The notes under the pieces were generated by a model. It saw nothing but the letters and a program-made list of their open reading frames with translations. It had not been told where the DNA came from and searched no databases. From Bradyrhizobium vignae (GTDB lineage: Bacteria; Pseudomonadota; Alphaproteobacteria; Rhizobiales; Xanthobacteraceae), in NCBI RefSeq assembly GCF_004114425.1, contig NZ_RDQF01000008.1:124001-188000 (forward strand): 64,000 nt of DNA. Reading direction: 5' to 3'. This document shows positions 1 to 9,099 of the stretch, piece by piece. The position numbers and the translations under genes are program-made. Position 1 is the first letter of the stretch. Every line of letters begins with the position of its first letter.

Positions 1-1
1 T

Positions 2-1183
2 TGCCGCCGCCTCAAGACCGATCCGGCCACGCATCACATCCCGGTCGTGATGGTTACCGCGCTCGACAGTCCCGCCGACCGCAATCGCGGGCTGGAAGCG
101 GGCGCCGACGATTTCCTCACCAAGCCCGTCTCTGATGTCGTGCTGATCGCGCGCGTGCGCTCGCTGACGCGGCTGAAGATGATGACGGATGAGCTGCGCA
201 TGCGCGCCATCACGTCGCTCGAGATCGGCATGCAGGCGCCCGAGCGCAGCGCCGTCGCCGATACCGGCAAGGGCGGCCGCATCCTCCTGGTCGACGACCG
301 CGAGTCCTCGTACGAGCGGCTGGCGACGATCCTCGCCGCCGAGCACACCATCGACGTCGAGCCGAATCCGACTGAGGCGCTGTTCCACGCCGCAGAGGGC
401 AATTACGATCTCCTGATCGTCTCGCTCGACCTCAACAATTTCGATGGCCTCAGGCTCTGCAGCCAGGCGCGCTCGCTGGAGCGCACGCGCCACGTGCCGA
501 TCCTGGCGATCGCCGACCCCGAGAACTCGACGCGGCTGCTCCGGGGCCTGGAGATCGGCGTCAACGACTATTTGCTGCGCCCCATCGACAAGACCGAGCT
601 CCTGGCGCGCGCCCGCACCCAGATCCGCCGCCGCCGTTACACCGACCATCTGCGCGACAACGTGCAGAACTCGATCGAGATGGCGATCACCGATGCGCTC
701 ACCGGCCTGCACAATCGCCGCTACATGGAGAGCCATCTGGCAACGCTCGCCGAGCAGGCCGCGACCCGCGGCAAGCCGCTGGCGCTGATGATCCTGGACA
801 TCGACTACTTCAAGTCGATCAACGACAATTACGGCCACGATGCCGGCGACGACGTGCTGCGCGAGTTCGCGGTGCGCGTGCGCAAGTCGATCCGCGGCAT
901 TGATCTGGCCTGCCGCTACGGCGGCGAGGAGTTCGTCATCGTGATGCCCGAGACCGATCTCCACGTCGCCGGCATGGTCGCCGAGCGCCTGCGCCGCTCG
1001 ATCGCGGGCGAGCCGTTCGCGATCCACAAAGGGGCCAAGCGCATCGAGGTCACGATCTCGATCGGCCTGACCACGCTGGAGCAGAAGGGCGAGGCGGTCG
1101 CCGACGTCCTCAAGCGCGCCGACACCGCGCTCTACCGCGCCAAGCACGACGGCCGCAATCGCGTGGTGTCGCACGCGGCGTGA
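2..1183 (+). CDS. pleD: PleD, response regulator diguanylate cyclase (5' end outside window)
   Basis: Makes cyclic di-GMP from two GTP and, in Caulobacter and its relatives, drives the motile-to-sessile transition under DivJ/PleC control. The open frame runs in from the left edge. The visible protein carries the end of a first receiver domain (PVVMVTALD, then FLTKPVSD), a second receiver-like domain starting at ILLVDDRESS, and a GGDEF domain with ALTGLHNRR and the active loop GGEEF (bases 920-934). An RxxD inhibition site (RGID) lies five residues before GGEEF, so product feedback is expected. The second receiver has SLDLNNFDG where an acceptor loop would sit. rpmG lies 3 kb downstream, an order I recall for this family of genomes. 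The first 70-80 residues are missing only because of the window edge. Confidence 0.95.
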   Translation, partial: CRRLKTDPATHHIPVVMVTALDSPADRNRGLEAGADDFLTKPVSDVVLIARVRSLTRLKMMTDELRMRAITSLEIGMQAPERSAVADTGKGGRILLVDDRESSYERLATILAAEHTIDVEPNPTEALFHAAEGNYDLLIVSLDLNNFDGLRLCSQARSLERTRHVPILAIADPENSTRLLRGLEIGVNDYLLRPIDKTELLARARTQIRRRRYTDHLRDNVQNSIEMAITDALTGLHNRRYMESHLATLAEQAATRGKPLALMILDIDYFKSINDNYGHDAGDDVLREFAVRVRKSIRGIDLACRYGGEEFVIVMPETDLHVAGMVAERLRRSIAGEPFAIHKGAKRIEVTISIGLTTLEQKGEAVADVLKRADTALYRAKHDGRNRVVSHAA

Positions 1184-1355
1184 GCGGCCGCCCGCAAAGT
1201 TTGCGAAAACAACCCCATGCACAGTAGCCGGCGCGAGCCGGATCAATGGGTTACGCAGGTGGCGCGATGGCTTGCGTCGGCGGCAGCGTCATTTGACCCG
1301 TCGGGCAAAACAGGAGCATATTGGTAGGGTCGCGGCGGTGCCACAAACGCCGCTG

Positions 1356-1454
1356 TCATTCCCCGCGAAAGGCGGGGAATCCAGTACGCCGCGGCGTCTC
1401 GGTTCCAGCCTCGCTGTCTCGGAATACTGGATCACCCGCCTTCGCGGGTGATGA
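1356..1454. repeat. Imperfect long palindromic intergenic repeat, type A
   Basis: The left arm (TCATTCCCCGCGAAAGGCGG...) pairs imperfectly with the right arm (...CCGCCTTCGCGGGTGATGA), and each arm contains its own small hairpin. The middle contains CCAGTACGCCGCGGCGTC and GGAATACTGGATCACCCGCC. A diverged second copy lies at 44724-44830. The rest of the gap between pleD and the TetR gene shows no gene. Confidence 0.7.
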
Positions 1455-1478
1455 CACCGAATAGGGCGGTGGCAGTGA

Positions 1479-2087
1479 TCATTGTGGCGCGCGCTTGCGC
1501 CCCTTCACCTGCTTCACCGCATCGCCGCCCACATCCACCCCCGCATTCCGCAACAGCACCTTCGCAGCTTCCTTCGCGGCCCTTGCCATCGCGGGGTCAT
1601 CACGCACGAGGTCCTGCGCGATGGAGCCGTCGACCAGCAGCACGAGCTGCGTCGCGAGCGCCTCAGCGTCGCGAACGCCGAGCTCGGTCAACCGCTCGCG
1701 AAACCAGAGGCGGCGGCTTTCCTTGAAGGCGATGGCGATCTTCTTCACGGCGCGGTCGGCGGGGCCGAGCTCGGCGACCGCGTTGACGAACGGGCAGCCG
1801 CGAAAATCCTTGGCCGCAAAGCGCCGCTCCAGCGAATCGAAGGTGGCGAGGATCTGCTCGGCTGGCGGCTTGTCGGAAGGGCGTGCGCTTACGAAGCGGC
1901 GCTCGAGGTACGCCGCGATCAGGGCGTCCTTGGACGGGAAATGGTTGTAGAGCGTGCGCTTGGAGATGCCGATCTCGGCCGCGATGGTGTCGACGCCGAT
2001 CGCGCGAATGCCTTTCAGATAGAACAGCTTGTCGGCGGTCTCGAGGATCCGCTCTTTCATCGTCTGTGGTTTGGGCGGGGGAGCCAT
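1479..2087 (-). CDS. TetR/AcrR family transcriptional regulator
   Basis: About 202 residues. The N-terminal helix-turn-helix is clear: TMKERILETADKLFYLKGI, then VDTIAAEIGISKRTLYNHF and PSKDALIAAYLERRF, the standard TetR DNA-binding domain. The rest is a helical ligand-binding and dimerisation domain whose ligand cannot be read from sequence. The ATG at 2087 was chosen because homology starts just after it; an upstream ATG at 2120 would add 11 residues without a better ribosome-binding site. It is divergent from the MFS transporter at 2218, the usual arrangement of a TetR repressor and its efflux target, with a candidate operator in between. Confidence 0.88.
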   Translation of the reverse strand: MAPPPKPQTMKERILETADKLFYLKGIRAIGVDTIAAEIGISKRTLYNHFPSKDALIAAYLERRFVSARPSDKPPAEQILATFDSLERRFAAKDFRGCPFVNAVAELGPADRAVKKIAIAFKESRRLWFRERLTELGVRDAEALATQLVLLVDGSIAQDLVRDDPAMARAAKEAAKVLLRNAGVDVGGDAVKQVKGRKRAPQ

Positions 2088-2140
2088 GCGGTGGCGCTTG
2101 TCCTGTTCGCTTGACAGCATCCGGCGTTCATAGCCTAAGT

Positions 2141-2154
2141 AAACAGGTCTGTGT
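2141..2154. promoter_or_regulatory. Candidate TetR operator
   Basis: AAACAG-GT-CTGTGT is a near-palindrome (five of six positions symmetric) in the short gap between the divergent TetR and MFS genes. TetR family operators are commonly ACAG/CTGT-type palindromes at such positions. Assignment is by position and symmetry only. Confidence 0.45.
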
Positions 2155-2217
2155 AACCAAAATCAACGGCAAAAGCAGACGTCGGCACGCGTGCCGCGCC
2201 CAAAAGGGAGAAGAAGA

Positions 2218-3450
2218 ATGCCCCTGTTGCAGGTCCTGCGTCCGACATTGCCGATCCTGATCGGCGCCTCGATCATGCTGACGCTGAGCATGGGGCTGCG
2301 GCAGTCGCTCGGCATCTTCATGCAGCCGCTGACGCATGACATTCACATTTCGATCTCGGATTTCACGCTGGCGCTGGCCGTGCAAAACCTTGCCTGGGGC
2401 TTCCTCCAGCCGCTCGCCGGCGCGATGACGGTGCGCTACGGCTTCCGTCCGATCATGATCGTGGGCGCGCTGATGTACATCGTGGGCCTCGCGCTGATGG
2501 CGACCGCGCACGGCATGATCAGCATCATGATCGGCGCCGGCGTGCTGATCGGGACGTCGCTGGCCTGCACCGCAGCGGCGATCGCGATGTCGGTCGCGGC
2601 GCGCGCGGTCCCCGAGACGGTGCGCTCCACGGTGCTCGGCATCGTCTCCGGCGCGGGCTCGCTCGGCGCGCTGCTGTCGGCGCCGATCGGGCAGATGCTC
2701 AACGAGGGCTTTGGCTGGCGCATCGGGCTGGCCGGTTTCGTCATCATGTCGGTGCTGATGATCCCCGCCGCATGGTACGCCGGGCGCGTCGACCAGATCC
2801 CGCTGCCCAAGCCGGCGGCCGACGAGATCGACGATGCCACGGCCGCGACGGCTGCGAAAACCGCGTTCGGCAACGTGTCCTTCGTCGTGATGACCTGCGC
2901 CTATCTCGTCTGCGGCATGCAACTCGTCTTCCTGACCACGCATCTGCCGTCCTATCTTGCGATCTGCGGCCTCGATCCGATGCTGAGCGCGCAGACGCTC
3001 GGCATGATCGGCGGCTTCAACGTGCTCGGCTCGCTGTTCTTCGGCTGGGCGGGCCAGCGCTGGAACAAGCTGGCGCTGCTTGGCGGCATCTACATCCTGC
3101 GCTCGCTGGCGCTCGCCGGGTATTTCATGCTGCCGGCGACGCCGTTCTCGACGCTGCTGTTCGGCGCCATCATGGGCTTCTTGTGGATGGGCGTCGGCCC
3201 GCTGGTCGCCGGCGCGGTCGCCGAGATGTTCGGCTTGCGCTGGCAGGCGATGATCCAGGGCCTCGCCTTCATGAGCCACCAGATCGGCAGCTTCCTCGGT
3301 GCCTATGGAGGCGGGCTGCTCTACGACGCGCTCGGCTCCTACACCATGGCCTGGCGAATCGGCGTGGCGCTCGGCCTTGCCGGCGGCATCGTGCAGGTGG
3401 CGTTCGCGCTGGTCAGGCGGTCGCAGCCGCCGGTATTGCGGACGGCGTAA
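2218..3450 (+). CDS. MFS transporter
   Basis: A 410-residue inner-membrane protein with about twelve hydrophobic segments and an MFS-like layout: two six-helix halves joined by a charged linker (DQIPLPKPAADEIDDATAAT). The ATG at 2218 follows GGGAGAAGAAG and is preferred over the upstream in-frame ATG at 2191. The substrate cannot be determined. Divergence from a TetR regulator suggests inducible export or uptake of a small organic compound. Confidence 0.88.
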   Translation: MPLLQVLRPTLPILIGASIMLTLSMGLRQSLGIFMQPLTHDIHISISDFTLALAVQNLAWGFLQPLAGAMTVRYGFRPIMIVGALMYIVGLALMATAHGMISIMIGAGVLIGTSLACTAAAIAMSVAARAVPETVRSTVLGIVSGAGSLGALLSAPIGQMLNEGFGWRIGLAGFVIMSVLMIPAAWYAGRVDQIPLPKPAADEIDDATAATAAKTAFGNVSFVVMTCAYLVCGMQLVFLTTHLPSYLAICGLDPMLSAQTLGMIGGFNVLGSLFFGWAGQRWNKLALLGGIYILRSLALAGYFMLPATPFSTLLFGAIMGFLWMGVGPLVAGAVAEMFGLRWQAMIQGLAFMSHQIGSFLGAYGGGLLYDALGSYTMAWRIGVALGLAGGIVQVAFALVRRSQPPVLRTA

Positions 3451-3907
3451 GGCGAGCGTGCGCTTGCTATCGTCAGCTTGCGAGGTTCGAGCGGACGCCG
3501 CGTTGGTTGGTTCGTGATGGGCCGCTTGCGGGAGAGGTGAACGAGCCGCGGCAATCGATTCAACCTGAAGTCATTCCGCCCTAGCCGGATAGGGCAAGAC
3601 ACGATGAGATTGGATCAATCGCCATCGCGCTTCAGGTTGTTGTATGCGCAGACGCGGCGCCATCGTGTTTGCTCCCCGTTCCGACACGTGCGGCTTGGCC
3701 ACCTGTTTCGGCGCATCGACATTTGTGGTTGCGCAATCGAAGATTGAGGCGACCACTGCCCAATCGATTGGCCATGGCGGTCAGGAGAAAGTGGAGCACG
3801 TCAATTCGTTCTCGTGCCCCGGACGCAGCGCAGCGCTCGAAGCGGAGCGGCTGGGCCTGATATCAAACCGCCGCCCTTCGAGGGCCGCTGAAACCTCAGG
3901 GGCCGCC
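3451..3907. other. Gene-free stretch between the MFS gene and rpmG
   Basis: I see no convincing gene here. Around 3815-3895 the sequence contains a piece resembling a Bradyrhizobium-type dispersed repeat (GTGCCCCGGACGCAGCGCAG and following). Longer open frames in the region have no ribosome-binding site and translate the repeat. Confidence 0.5.
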
Positions 3908-3936
3908 AAAAGAAAACGGGGCCCGCAAGGGCCCCG
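3908..3936 (-). terminator. Intrinsic terminator of rpmG
   Basis: On the minus strand a perfect 8-bp stem CGGGGCCC / GGGCCCCG with a four-base loop is followed by TTTTCTTTT. It begins 25 bases after the rpmG stop. Confidence 0.9.
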
Positions 3937-3960
3937 CAAAACTTCAACGCTTCGCCGATC

Positions 3961-4128
3961 TTACTTGATCTTGGCTTCGCGGAATTCGACGTGCTTGCGC
4001 GCGACCGGATCGTACTTCTTCTTGACCAGCTTGTCGGTCATGGTGCGCGAATTCTTCTTGGCGACGTAATAGAAGCCGGTGTCGGCCGAGGACACGAGCT
4101 TGACCTTGATGGTGACCGCTTTGGCCAT
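3961..4128 (-). CDS. rpmG: 50S ribosomal protein L33
   Basis: A 55-residue basic protein reading [20 protein letters not shown], then [14 protein letters not shown] and a tail ending in FREAKIK. Length and sequence match the cysteine-free form of L33 found in Gram-negative bacteria. It is a component of the large ribosomal subunit near the E site. It is transcribed alone, with a strong hairpin terminator just downstream. Confidence 0.95.
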   Translation of the reverse strand: MAKAVTIKVKLVSSADTGFYYVAKKNSRTMTDKLVKKKYDPVARKHVEFREAKIK

Positions 4129-4252
4129 GTTCTGAACCTCAGAGAATTGGGGAATCTCAAGCCGGCCAATCGGCCCGCGTTGGCCGGCAACCTAGCCAGA
4201 AACCGCCTGATGTCAAGGTTTTACGCCCGGAAAACCGCTCAAATCGGCCCGA

Positions 4253-5578
4253 TCAGGCCTCGAAGAAGCGGTTTTTCGGCCGCGGCAGGCCCAGATTCTC
4301 CCTCAAAGTGGCCCCTTCATACTCTTTGCGGAAAATCCCGCGCCGCTGCAGCTCCGGGACGACCTTGTCGACGAAATCGTCGAGGCCGGCGGGGAGGAAC
4401 GGGAACATGATGTTGAAGCCGTCGGAACCGCGCCCGACCAGCCATTCCTCCATCTGGTCGGCGATCGTTTTGGCGGTGCCGACGAAGGACAGCCCGCCAT
4501 AGCCGCCGACGCGCTGGGCGAGCTGACGCACGGTGAGCTTCTCACGGGCGGCGAGATCGATCATGCGTTGGCGGCCGCTCTTGCTGGCATTGGTCTCGGG
4601 GATCTCGGGGAGGGGGCCGTCAGGATCGAAGCCGGAGGCATCGGTGCCGAGGATGACGGAGAGCGAGGCGATGGCGCTGTCGTAATGCACGCGGCTGTCG
4701 AGGAGCGCGCGCTTTTCCTTGGCTTCATCGACGCTGTCGCCGACCACGACGAAGGCTCCGGGCAGGATCTTGAGGTGCTCCGGATCGCGGCCGACCTTTT
4801 CCATACGGCCCTTGATGTCGGCATACAGCTTCTGTCCGTCGGCGAGGCTGCCGCCGCCGGTGAACACGGCTTCAGCCGTTTCGGCGGCGAGCTGCTTGCC
4901 GTCTTCGGAGGCACCAGCCTGCACGATCACCGGCCAGCCCTGCACGGGGCGGGCGATGTTGAGGGGACCGCGCACTTTGAAGTATCTGCCCTTGTGATCG
5001 AGCACGTGCATCTTCGCGGGATCGAAGAACAGGCCGCTCTCGACGTCGCGCACGAAGGCATCGTCGGCGAAGGAATCCCAGAGGCCAGTGACGACGTCGT
5101 AGAACTCGCGGGCGCGCTTGTAGCGCTCGGCGTGCTCCATGTGGTCGTCGAGGCCGAAATTCAGCGCCGCGTCCGGGTTCGAGGTGGTGACGATGTTCCA
5201 GCCTGCGCGGCCGCCGCTGAGATGGTCGAGCGAGGCGAAGCGGCGCGCGACGTGATAAGGCTCGTCGAAGGTGGTCGAGCCCGTCGCGATCAGGCCGATG
5301 CGGTCGGTGACCGCCGAGAGCGCCGACAGCAGCGTGAACGGCTCGAACGAGGTCACGGTGTGGCTGCGCTTGAGCGCGTTGATCGGCATGTTCAGCACGG
5401 CGAGGTGATCGGCCATGAAGAAGGCGTCGAACTTGCCGGCCTCGAGCTTTTGGATCAGCTGCTTGATGTGGCCGAAGTTGAAATTGGCGTCGGGCCAGGC
5501 CCCGGGATAGCGCCAGGCGCCGGTGTGGATAGAGATCGGGCGCATGAACGCGCCAAGCTTGAGTTGCCGTTGTGCCAT
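4253..5578 (-). CDS. FMN-dependent monooxygenase, NtaA/SnaA/DszA family
   Basis: About 441 residues with the bacterial luciferase-like fold. Recognisable pieces are the start MAQRQLKLGAFMRPISIHTG, AWRYPGAWPDANFNFGHIKQ, FFMADHLAVLN, GLIATGSTTFDEPYHVARRF, GGRAGWNIVTTSNPDAALNF, WPVIVQAGASEDG and a C-terminal segment typical of DszA/NtaA enzymes. Such enzymes use reduced FMN supplied by a partner reductase to oxidise small sulfur or nitrogen compounds (nitrilotriacetate, sulfones, EDTA). No reductase or ABC transporter lies next to it, so the substrate is open. The ATG at 5578 is preferred; an in-frame ATG at 5677 adds 33 residues absent from typical members. Confidence 0.88.
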   Translation of the reverse strand: MAQRQLKLGAFMRPISIHTGAWRYPGAWPDANFNFGHIKQLIQKLEAGKFDAFFMADHLAVLNMPINALKRSHTVTSFEPFTLLSALSAVTDRIGLIATGSTTFDEPYHVARRFASLDHLSGGRAGWNIVTTSNPDAALNFGLDDHMEHAERYKRAREFYDVVTGLWDSFADDAFVRDVESGLFFDPAKMHVLDHKGRYFKVRGPLNIARPVQGWPVIVQAGASEDGKQLAAETAEAVFTGGGSLADGQKLYADIKGRMEKVGRDPEHLKILPGAFVVVGDSVDEAKEKRALLDSRVHYDSAIASLSVILGTDASGFDPDGPLPEIPETNASKSGRQRMIDLAAREKLTVRQLAQRVGGYGGLSFVGTAKTIADQMEEWLVGRGSDGFNIMFPFLPAGLDDFVDKVVPELQRRGIFRKEYEGATLRENLGLPRPKNRFFEA

Positions 5579-5778
5579 CGCCCCGTATCCGTTCTGGGTG
5601 TCGTTCGCAAAGACATAGGCACGCCTGGGAACTGCGCCATTGGGGGAGGCGGGAAGAATTTTTTGTTTTTCGATCAACTCTCAGCACGTTCGCGTCATTC
5701 CGGGGCGCCGCGTCGCGGCGAGCTACGACGCGCAATTGCGCATCTGAGAATCCATCAAGCCGTAGACCCTGAGAGAAA

Positions 5779-7116
5779 CTACTGCCCCTGGGCCCTTTGA
5801 TCGAAGGCGCTCAGCACGGCGAGCGTCATCGCGGTGACACCGGTCTGGATGGTCGGTTTCGGCACCGGGGCAAATTGCGGCGAGTGGTTGCCGGGAAGTG
5901 GCGGAGCGCTGCCGTTACGCGCGGCGGCGACGCGGTCGGGCTCATAAACGCCGATGTTGAAGAACATCGAAGGCACGCCGGCGTTGACATATTCCGAATA
6001 GTCTTCGCTGGTCGTGTTCGCAGGGCTGACGTTGAACTTGTCGCCGAAGGCCGCTTTCAGCACCCGCTCGGCCTGGCCGACGACAGCAGCATCGTTCACC
6101 ACCGCCTTGGTACCCTCGTCGAGATGGATTTCGGGCGCCGGCGCATCCGCCATCGCCGCCACCGCCTTCGCCGTCCGCTCGATCCCGGCTAGCATCCTCG
6201 CGCGCACCTGCGGCTTGAAGCTGCGGATCGTGCCGATCACCCTGGCCTCGTCGGGAATGATGTTGCCGGCGGTGCCGGCATGGATCGCGCCGATGGTAAC
6301 AAGGCCGAATTCGGTCGGGTCCTTCTCGCGGCTGATCACGCTCTGCACGTCGACGACGAAGCGGGATGCCATCATCACGGGATCGATGGTCGCCTGCGGT
6401 ATCGCGCCATGGCCACCGCGGCCGACAAATTTGATAAAGAGCCCGTCGACATTCGACGATCCGACCCCGACCCTGTAGGTCACGGAGCCGTAGGCTCCAC
6501 TGCCGTCGTGCAGGGCAAATCCCGCATCGGGCTTCGGAAAGCGGGTGAACAGGCCATCGGCGATCATCGCTCTTGCGCCCGCGACCTCTTCCTCGGCGGG
6601 CTGCGCAATGAACATCAGCGTACCGTGCCACTGGTCCTTGATGCCGACCAGGGTTTTCGCCGTGCCGACCCAGCTCGCCATGTGGATGTCATGGCCGCAG
6701 CTATGGGCGACGAACGTCTCGCGGCCCTGCCAGATCTGCTTGTCACGGCTGGCATAGGGCAGGCCGGTCTTCTCCTCCATCGGCAGCGCATCGAGCTCGG
6801 TACGAACCATGATGGTGGGACCGTCGCCGTTCCTGTAGAGGGCAACAAGGCCGGTCTTGCCGACGTGCTCGGTGACCTCAAAACCAATCGCACGCATCTC
6901 GGCGGCCAGTTTCGCCGCGGTCTTCTCCTCCTGGAAAGCAATCTCGGGATGGGCGTGGATGTCCTTGTAGAGCGCGTCGAGCTTCGGATACTGGCTCTCG
7001 AAGGAAGTCTCGATGGTTTGCTTCAATTTGGCGACGTCGAGCTCCGCATGGGCAGGCGGCGAGAGCAGGCCGCACAACGCCACGGAAGCGAGCAGAGGCC
7101 TTACGAACCGCGTCAT
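5779..7116 (-). CDS. Exported M20-family amidohydrolase/peptidase
   Basis: A 445-residue protein with a clear signal peptide (MTRFVRPLLASVALCGLLSP, cleaved near AHA|EL). The M20 dizinc core follows: HAHPEIAFQEEKTAA, RTELDALPMEEKTG, the metal-binding HSCGHDIHMA, and the catalytic-glutamate region PAEEEVAGA. A dimerisation domain lies in the middle (GRGGHGAIPQ). Members remove acyl or amino-acid groups from N-acylated amino acids (hippurate and IAA-amino-acid hydrolase type); periplasmic location is inferred. The start is well supported by GGAGGA five bases upstream. Confidence 0.88.
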   Translation of the reverse strand: MTRFVRPLLASVALCGLLSPPAHAELDVAKLKQTIETSFESQYPKLDALYKDIHAHPEIAFQEEKTAAKLAAEMRAIGFEVTEHVGKTGLVALYRNGDGPTIMVRTELDALPMEEKTGLPYASRDKQIWQGRETFVAHSCGHDIHMASWVGTAKTLVGIKDQWHGTLMFIAQPAEEEVAGARAMIADGLFTRFPKPDAGFALHDGSGAYGSVTYRVGVGSSNVDGLFIKFVGRGGHGAIPQATIDPVMMASRFVVDVQSVISREKDPTEFGLVTIGAIHAGTAGNIIPDEARVIGTIRSFKPQVRARMLAGIERTAKAVAAMADAPAPEIHLDEGTKAVVNDAAVVGQAERVLKAAFGDKFNVSPANTTSEDYSEYVNAGVPSMFFNIGVYEPDRVAAARNGSAPPLPGNHSPQFAPVPKPTIQTGVTAMTLAVLSAFDQRAQGQ

Positions 7117-7315
7117 CCGATCCTCCAGTCGTTCAAGCGCCCTTCACCTAGCACATCTCGTCGTATCTTGCCGCAATGGAAAATGGAAGAACGGTACCGG
7201 CGCATCGCGGCGGAGCGGGGCCGGTCGCAAGGCGTCGGACGCGCCTCATCGCACCAATCCGCCCTTCGCCCCAACCAAGCCAAAACCTGTGAGGAGCCCC
7301 GACATTGCAGGCACA

Positions 7316-7632
7316 ATGACAGTGGATGGCGGCATGATTCGCATCGACCGGCCCATGCCCTGGGTCGCCAGATCGTAATCACCAGACAATTCGGCCTGTT
7401 GAATATCCGCTCATCGCGCGATCTCGCCGACTATCACTTCATCAGCATCACCGACGACTATGATACGGATCTGACCACCGACGACGTCAATCTCTGCGGC
7501 AACAAGGGCACCGAGCCGATCACGCTTCAGACCTTCACCAGCGAGGAGGCGGACAAGCTCGCAAACGAGCTCGGCCGCATCCTTAAGCTGCCGGCGCGCG
7601 ACTATGTCGGCTCCGAGCCGGATGAGAGCTGA
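7316..7632 (+). pseudogene. Small unknown gene, possibly frameshifted
   Basis: From the ATG at 7316 a frame reads MTVDGGMIRIDRPMPWVARS and stops. In the +2 frame the same stretch continues as an open frame with a protein-like, charged sequence (RSSRDLADYHFISITDDYDT, DLTTDDVNLCGNKGTEPITL, EEADKLANELGRIL) to the stop at 7632. That downstream frame has no ATG or GTG start and no ribosome-binding site. The simplest reading is one gene of about 105 codons broken by a single-base change near 7370, or a sequencing error. I do not recognise the family. Confidence 0.4.
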
Positions 7633-7699
7633 TCAAGGCCTGGTTGCGACCCGCTCCGGAAATTGTCATCCTCGTGGCCGAACAGCGCGATGGAAGGCC

Positions 7700-9064
7700 A
7701 TGACCTCTGTGAATAATCCCATTCCCGCGCTTCTGCCGCGCGGCAAGGGCCACCAGTTTCTCTTGTACGGCGACTCCTGTTCGGGCGTGCCCGGTGCCTT
7801 GCACGAAAGGACCTTCGCTTCGGTCAATGCAGTCGTGCAGCGCCTGAAGCCGCAGCCTGATTTCATTCTCTTTCCGGGCGATGAGATCATCGGACTCACG
7901 CCGGACCCGGACGCTCTGCGTGCGCAGTGGCGTTACTGGCTGGATACGGAAATGGCGTGGCTCGACCGTGCGGCTATTCCGATCTGGCACACCACCGGCA
8001 ACCACACGACCTACGACGCGATGAGCGAGGCGGTGTTTCGCGCAGTGCTGGACCTGCCGGACAATGGGCCGCCCGACCAAGCCGGACTCTCTTACTACGT
8101 ACGGCGCGGCGACCTTCTGATGGTGTTCGTCAACACGCTCTGGAGCGGCCTTGGAGGTGAGGGCCATGTCGAGCTGGCCTGGCTGGAAGCGACGCTCAGA
8201 GACCACGGTGATGCCCGACATAAGCTCGTCCTGGGCCATCATCCGGTGTTTTCCATCAACGGCTTTACCGGGACGTATCAGCGCGAGATCGGCCACGAAT
8301 ACGGCCGCCCGTTTTGGGACATTCTAGTGAAGGAGAATGTGCTGGCTTATCTGTGCAGCCACATCCTGGCGTTCGATGTCCAGGCGCATCGTGGTGTCCT
8401 GCAGATTTGCACGGCGGGCGCAGGGACGGCGCACAGGATGCCCGAGGGCGTCGAGTATCTGCATTGCGTTCAGGCCGCGCTCGACGAGGAAGGCCTGCGC
8501 TATCAGGTGCTCGATATCGATGGCGTCGTCAGGGAGAGGCTGCAATGGCCGCTGCCCGATCCCGCCGGGTGGAGAGAGTTGCGGCTCGGAGATGTCGAAG
8601 CACCGTTCAAAGGACAAGTGAAGAGCGGACGCCGGATCGAGCTGAGGCTTGCGGGGCAAAGCGCTGCAGCCGACGTCGCAACGGCTCAGACGATTTTCAC
8701 GGCTTTCGAACCTGGTTCGATCGCCCCGTTCTGGCTGGGGCTTCGGGGACCGCGGCAAACCCTGACGGCCATCGTGGGTGGTCAGCCAGGGCGAAGCCCG
8801 ACCTATTGGTTCGGACCTGATCTTCCGCCGGGCGAGGGTTTCGATATCTACGCCACGATCTACCCTGATATGGGCCCCGGCGGTCTCTTGTACCGCCGGC
8901 ACGACTGCACGCGCTGGTCGTCCTTCACCTCCGCGACGGCGCGGGGGCTGGAACAGCTGTCGTGGCCCCGGCATTGGGCAATCGGCCACGGACAGGGCGG
9001 CCGCGAAGACCGTCCCTTCAGAGGTGCGGCGTTGAGTGTGCTCATCACGCCAGAGGGGTGCTGA
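7700..9064 (+). CDS. Calcineurin-like metallophosphoesterase domain protein
   Basis: About 454 residues. The N-terminal 290 residues carry the metallophosphoesterase signatures in order: LLYGDSCSG, ILFPGDEIIG, the TGNHTTYD loop and LGHHPVFSIN. The final motif, usually GHxH, reads CSHILAF, so one metal ligand may be altered. The C-terminal part (from about residue 300) is a separate beta-rich domain I cannot name. No signal peptide is seen, so it is probably cytoplasmic. The ATG at 7700 is chosen because the open frame before it has no family resemblance. The substrate is unknown. Confidence 0.75.
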   Translation: MTSVNNPIPALLPRGKGHQFLLYGDSCSGVPGALHERTFASVNAVVQRLKPQPDFILFPGDEIIGLTPDPDALRAQWRYWLDTEMAWLDRAAIPIWHTTGNHTTYDAMSEAVFRAVLDLPDNGPPDQAGLSYYVRRGDLLMVFVNTLWSGLGGEGHVELAWLEATLRDHGDARHKLVLGHHPVFSINGFTGTYQREIGHEYGRPFWDILVKENVLAYLCSHILAFDVQAHRGVLQICTAGAGTAHRMPEGVEYLHCVQAALDEEGLRYQVLDIDGVVRERLQWPLPDPAGWRELRLGDVEAPFKGQVKSGRRIELRLAGQSAAADVATAQTIFTAFEPGSIAPFWLGLRGPRQTLTAIVGGQPGRSPTYWFGPDLPPGEGFDIYATIYPDMGPGGLLYRRHDCTRWSSFTSATARGLEQLSWPRHWAIGHGQGGREDRPFRGAALSVLITPEGC

Positions 9065-9099
9065 TGACGGCGCGCCGAAGTGCGGCGACATCCGTCATG

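Noticed and set aside
2128..3279. 383-codon minus-strand frame opposite the MFS transporter
   Set aside because: Rich in His/Arg/Gln with no hydrophobic core, characteristic of antisense reading of a membrane-protein gene.
3644..4069. Plus-strand frame overlapping rpmG
   Set aside because: It reads through dispersed-repeat sequence and the rpmG terminator; no ribosome-binding site.
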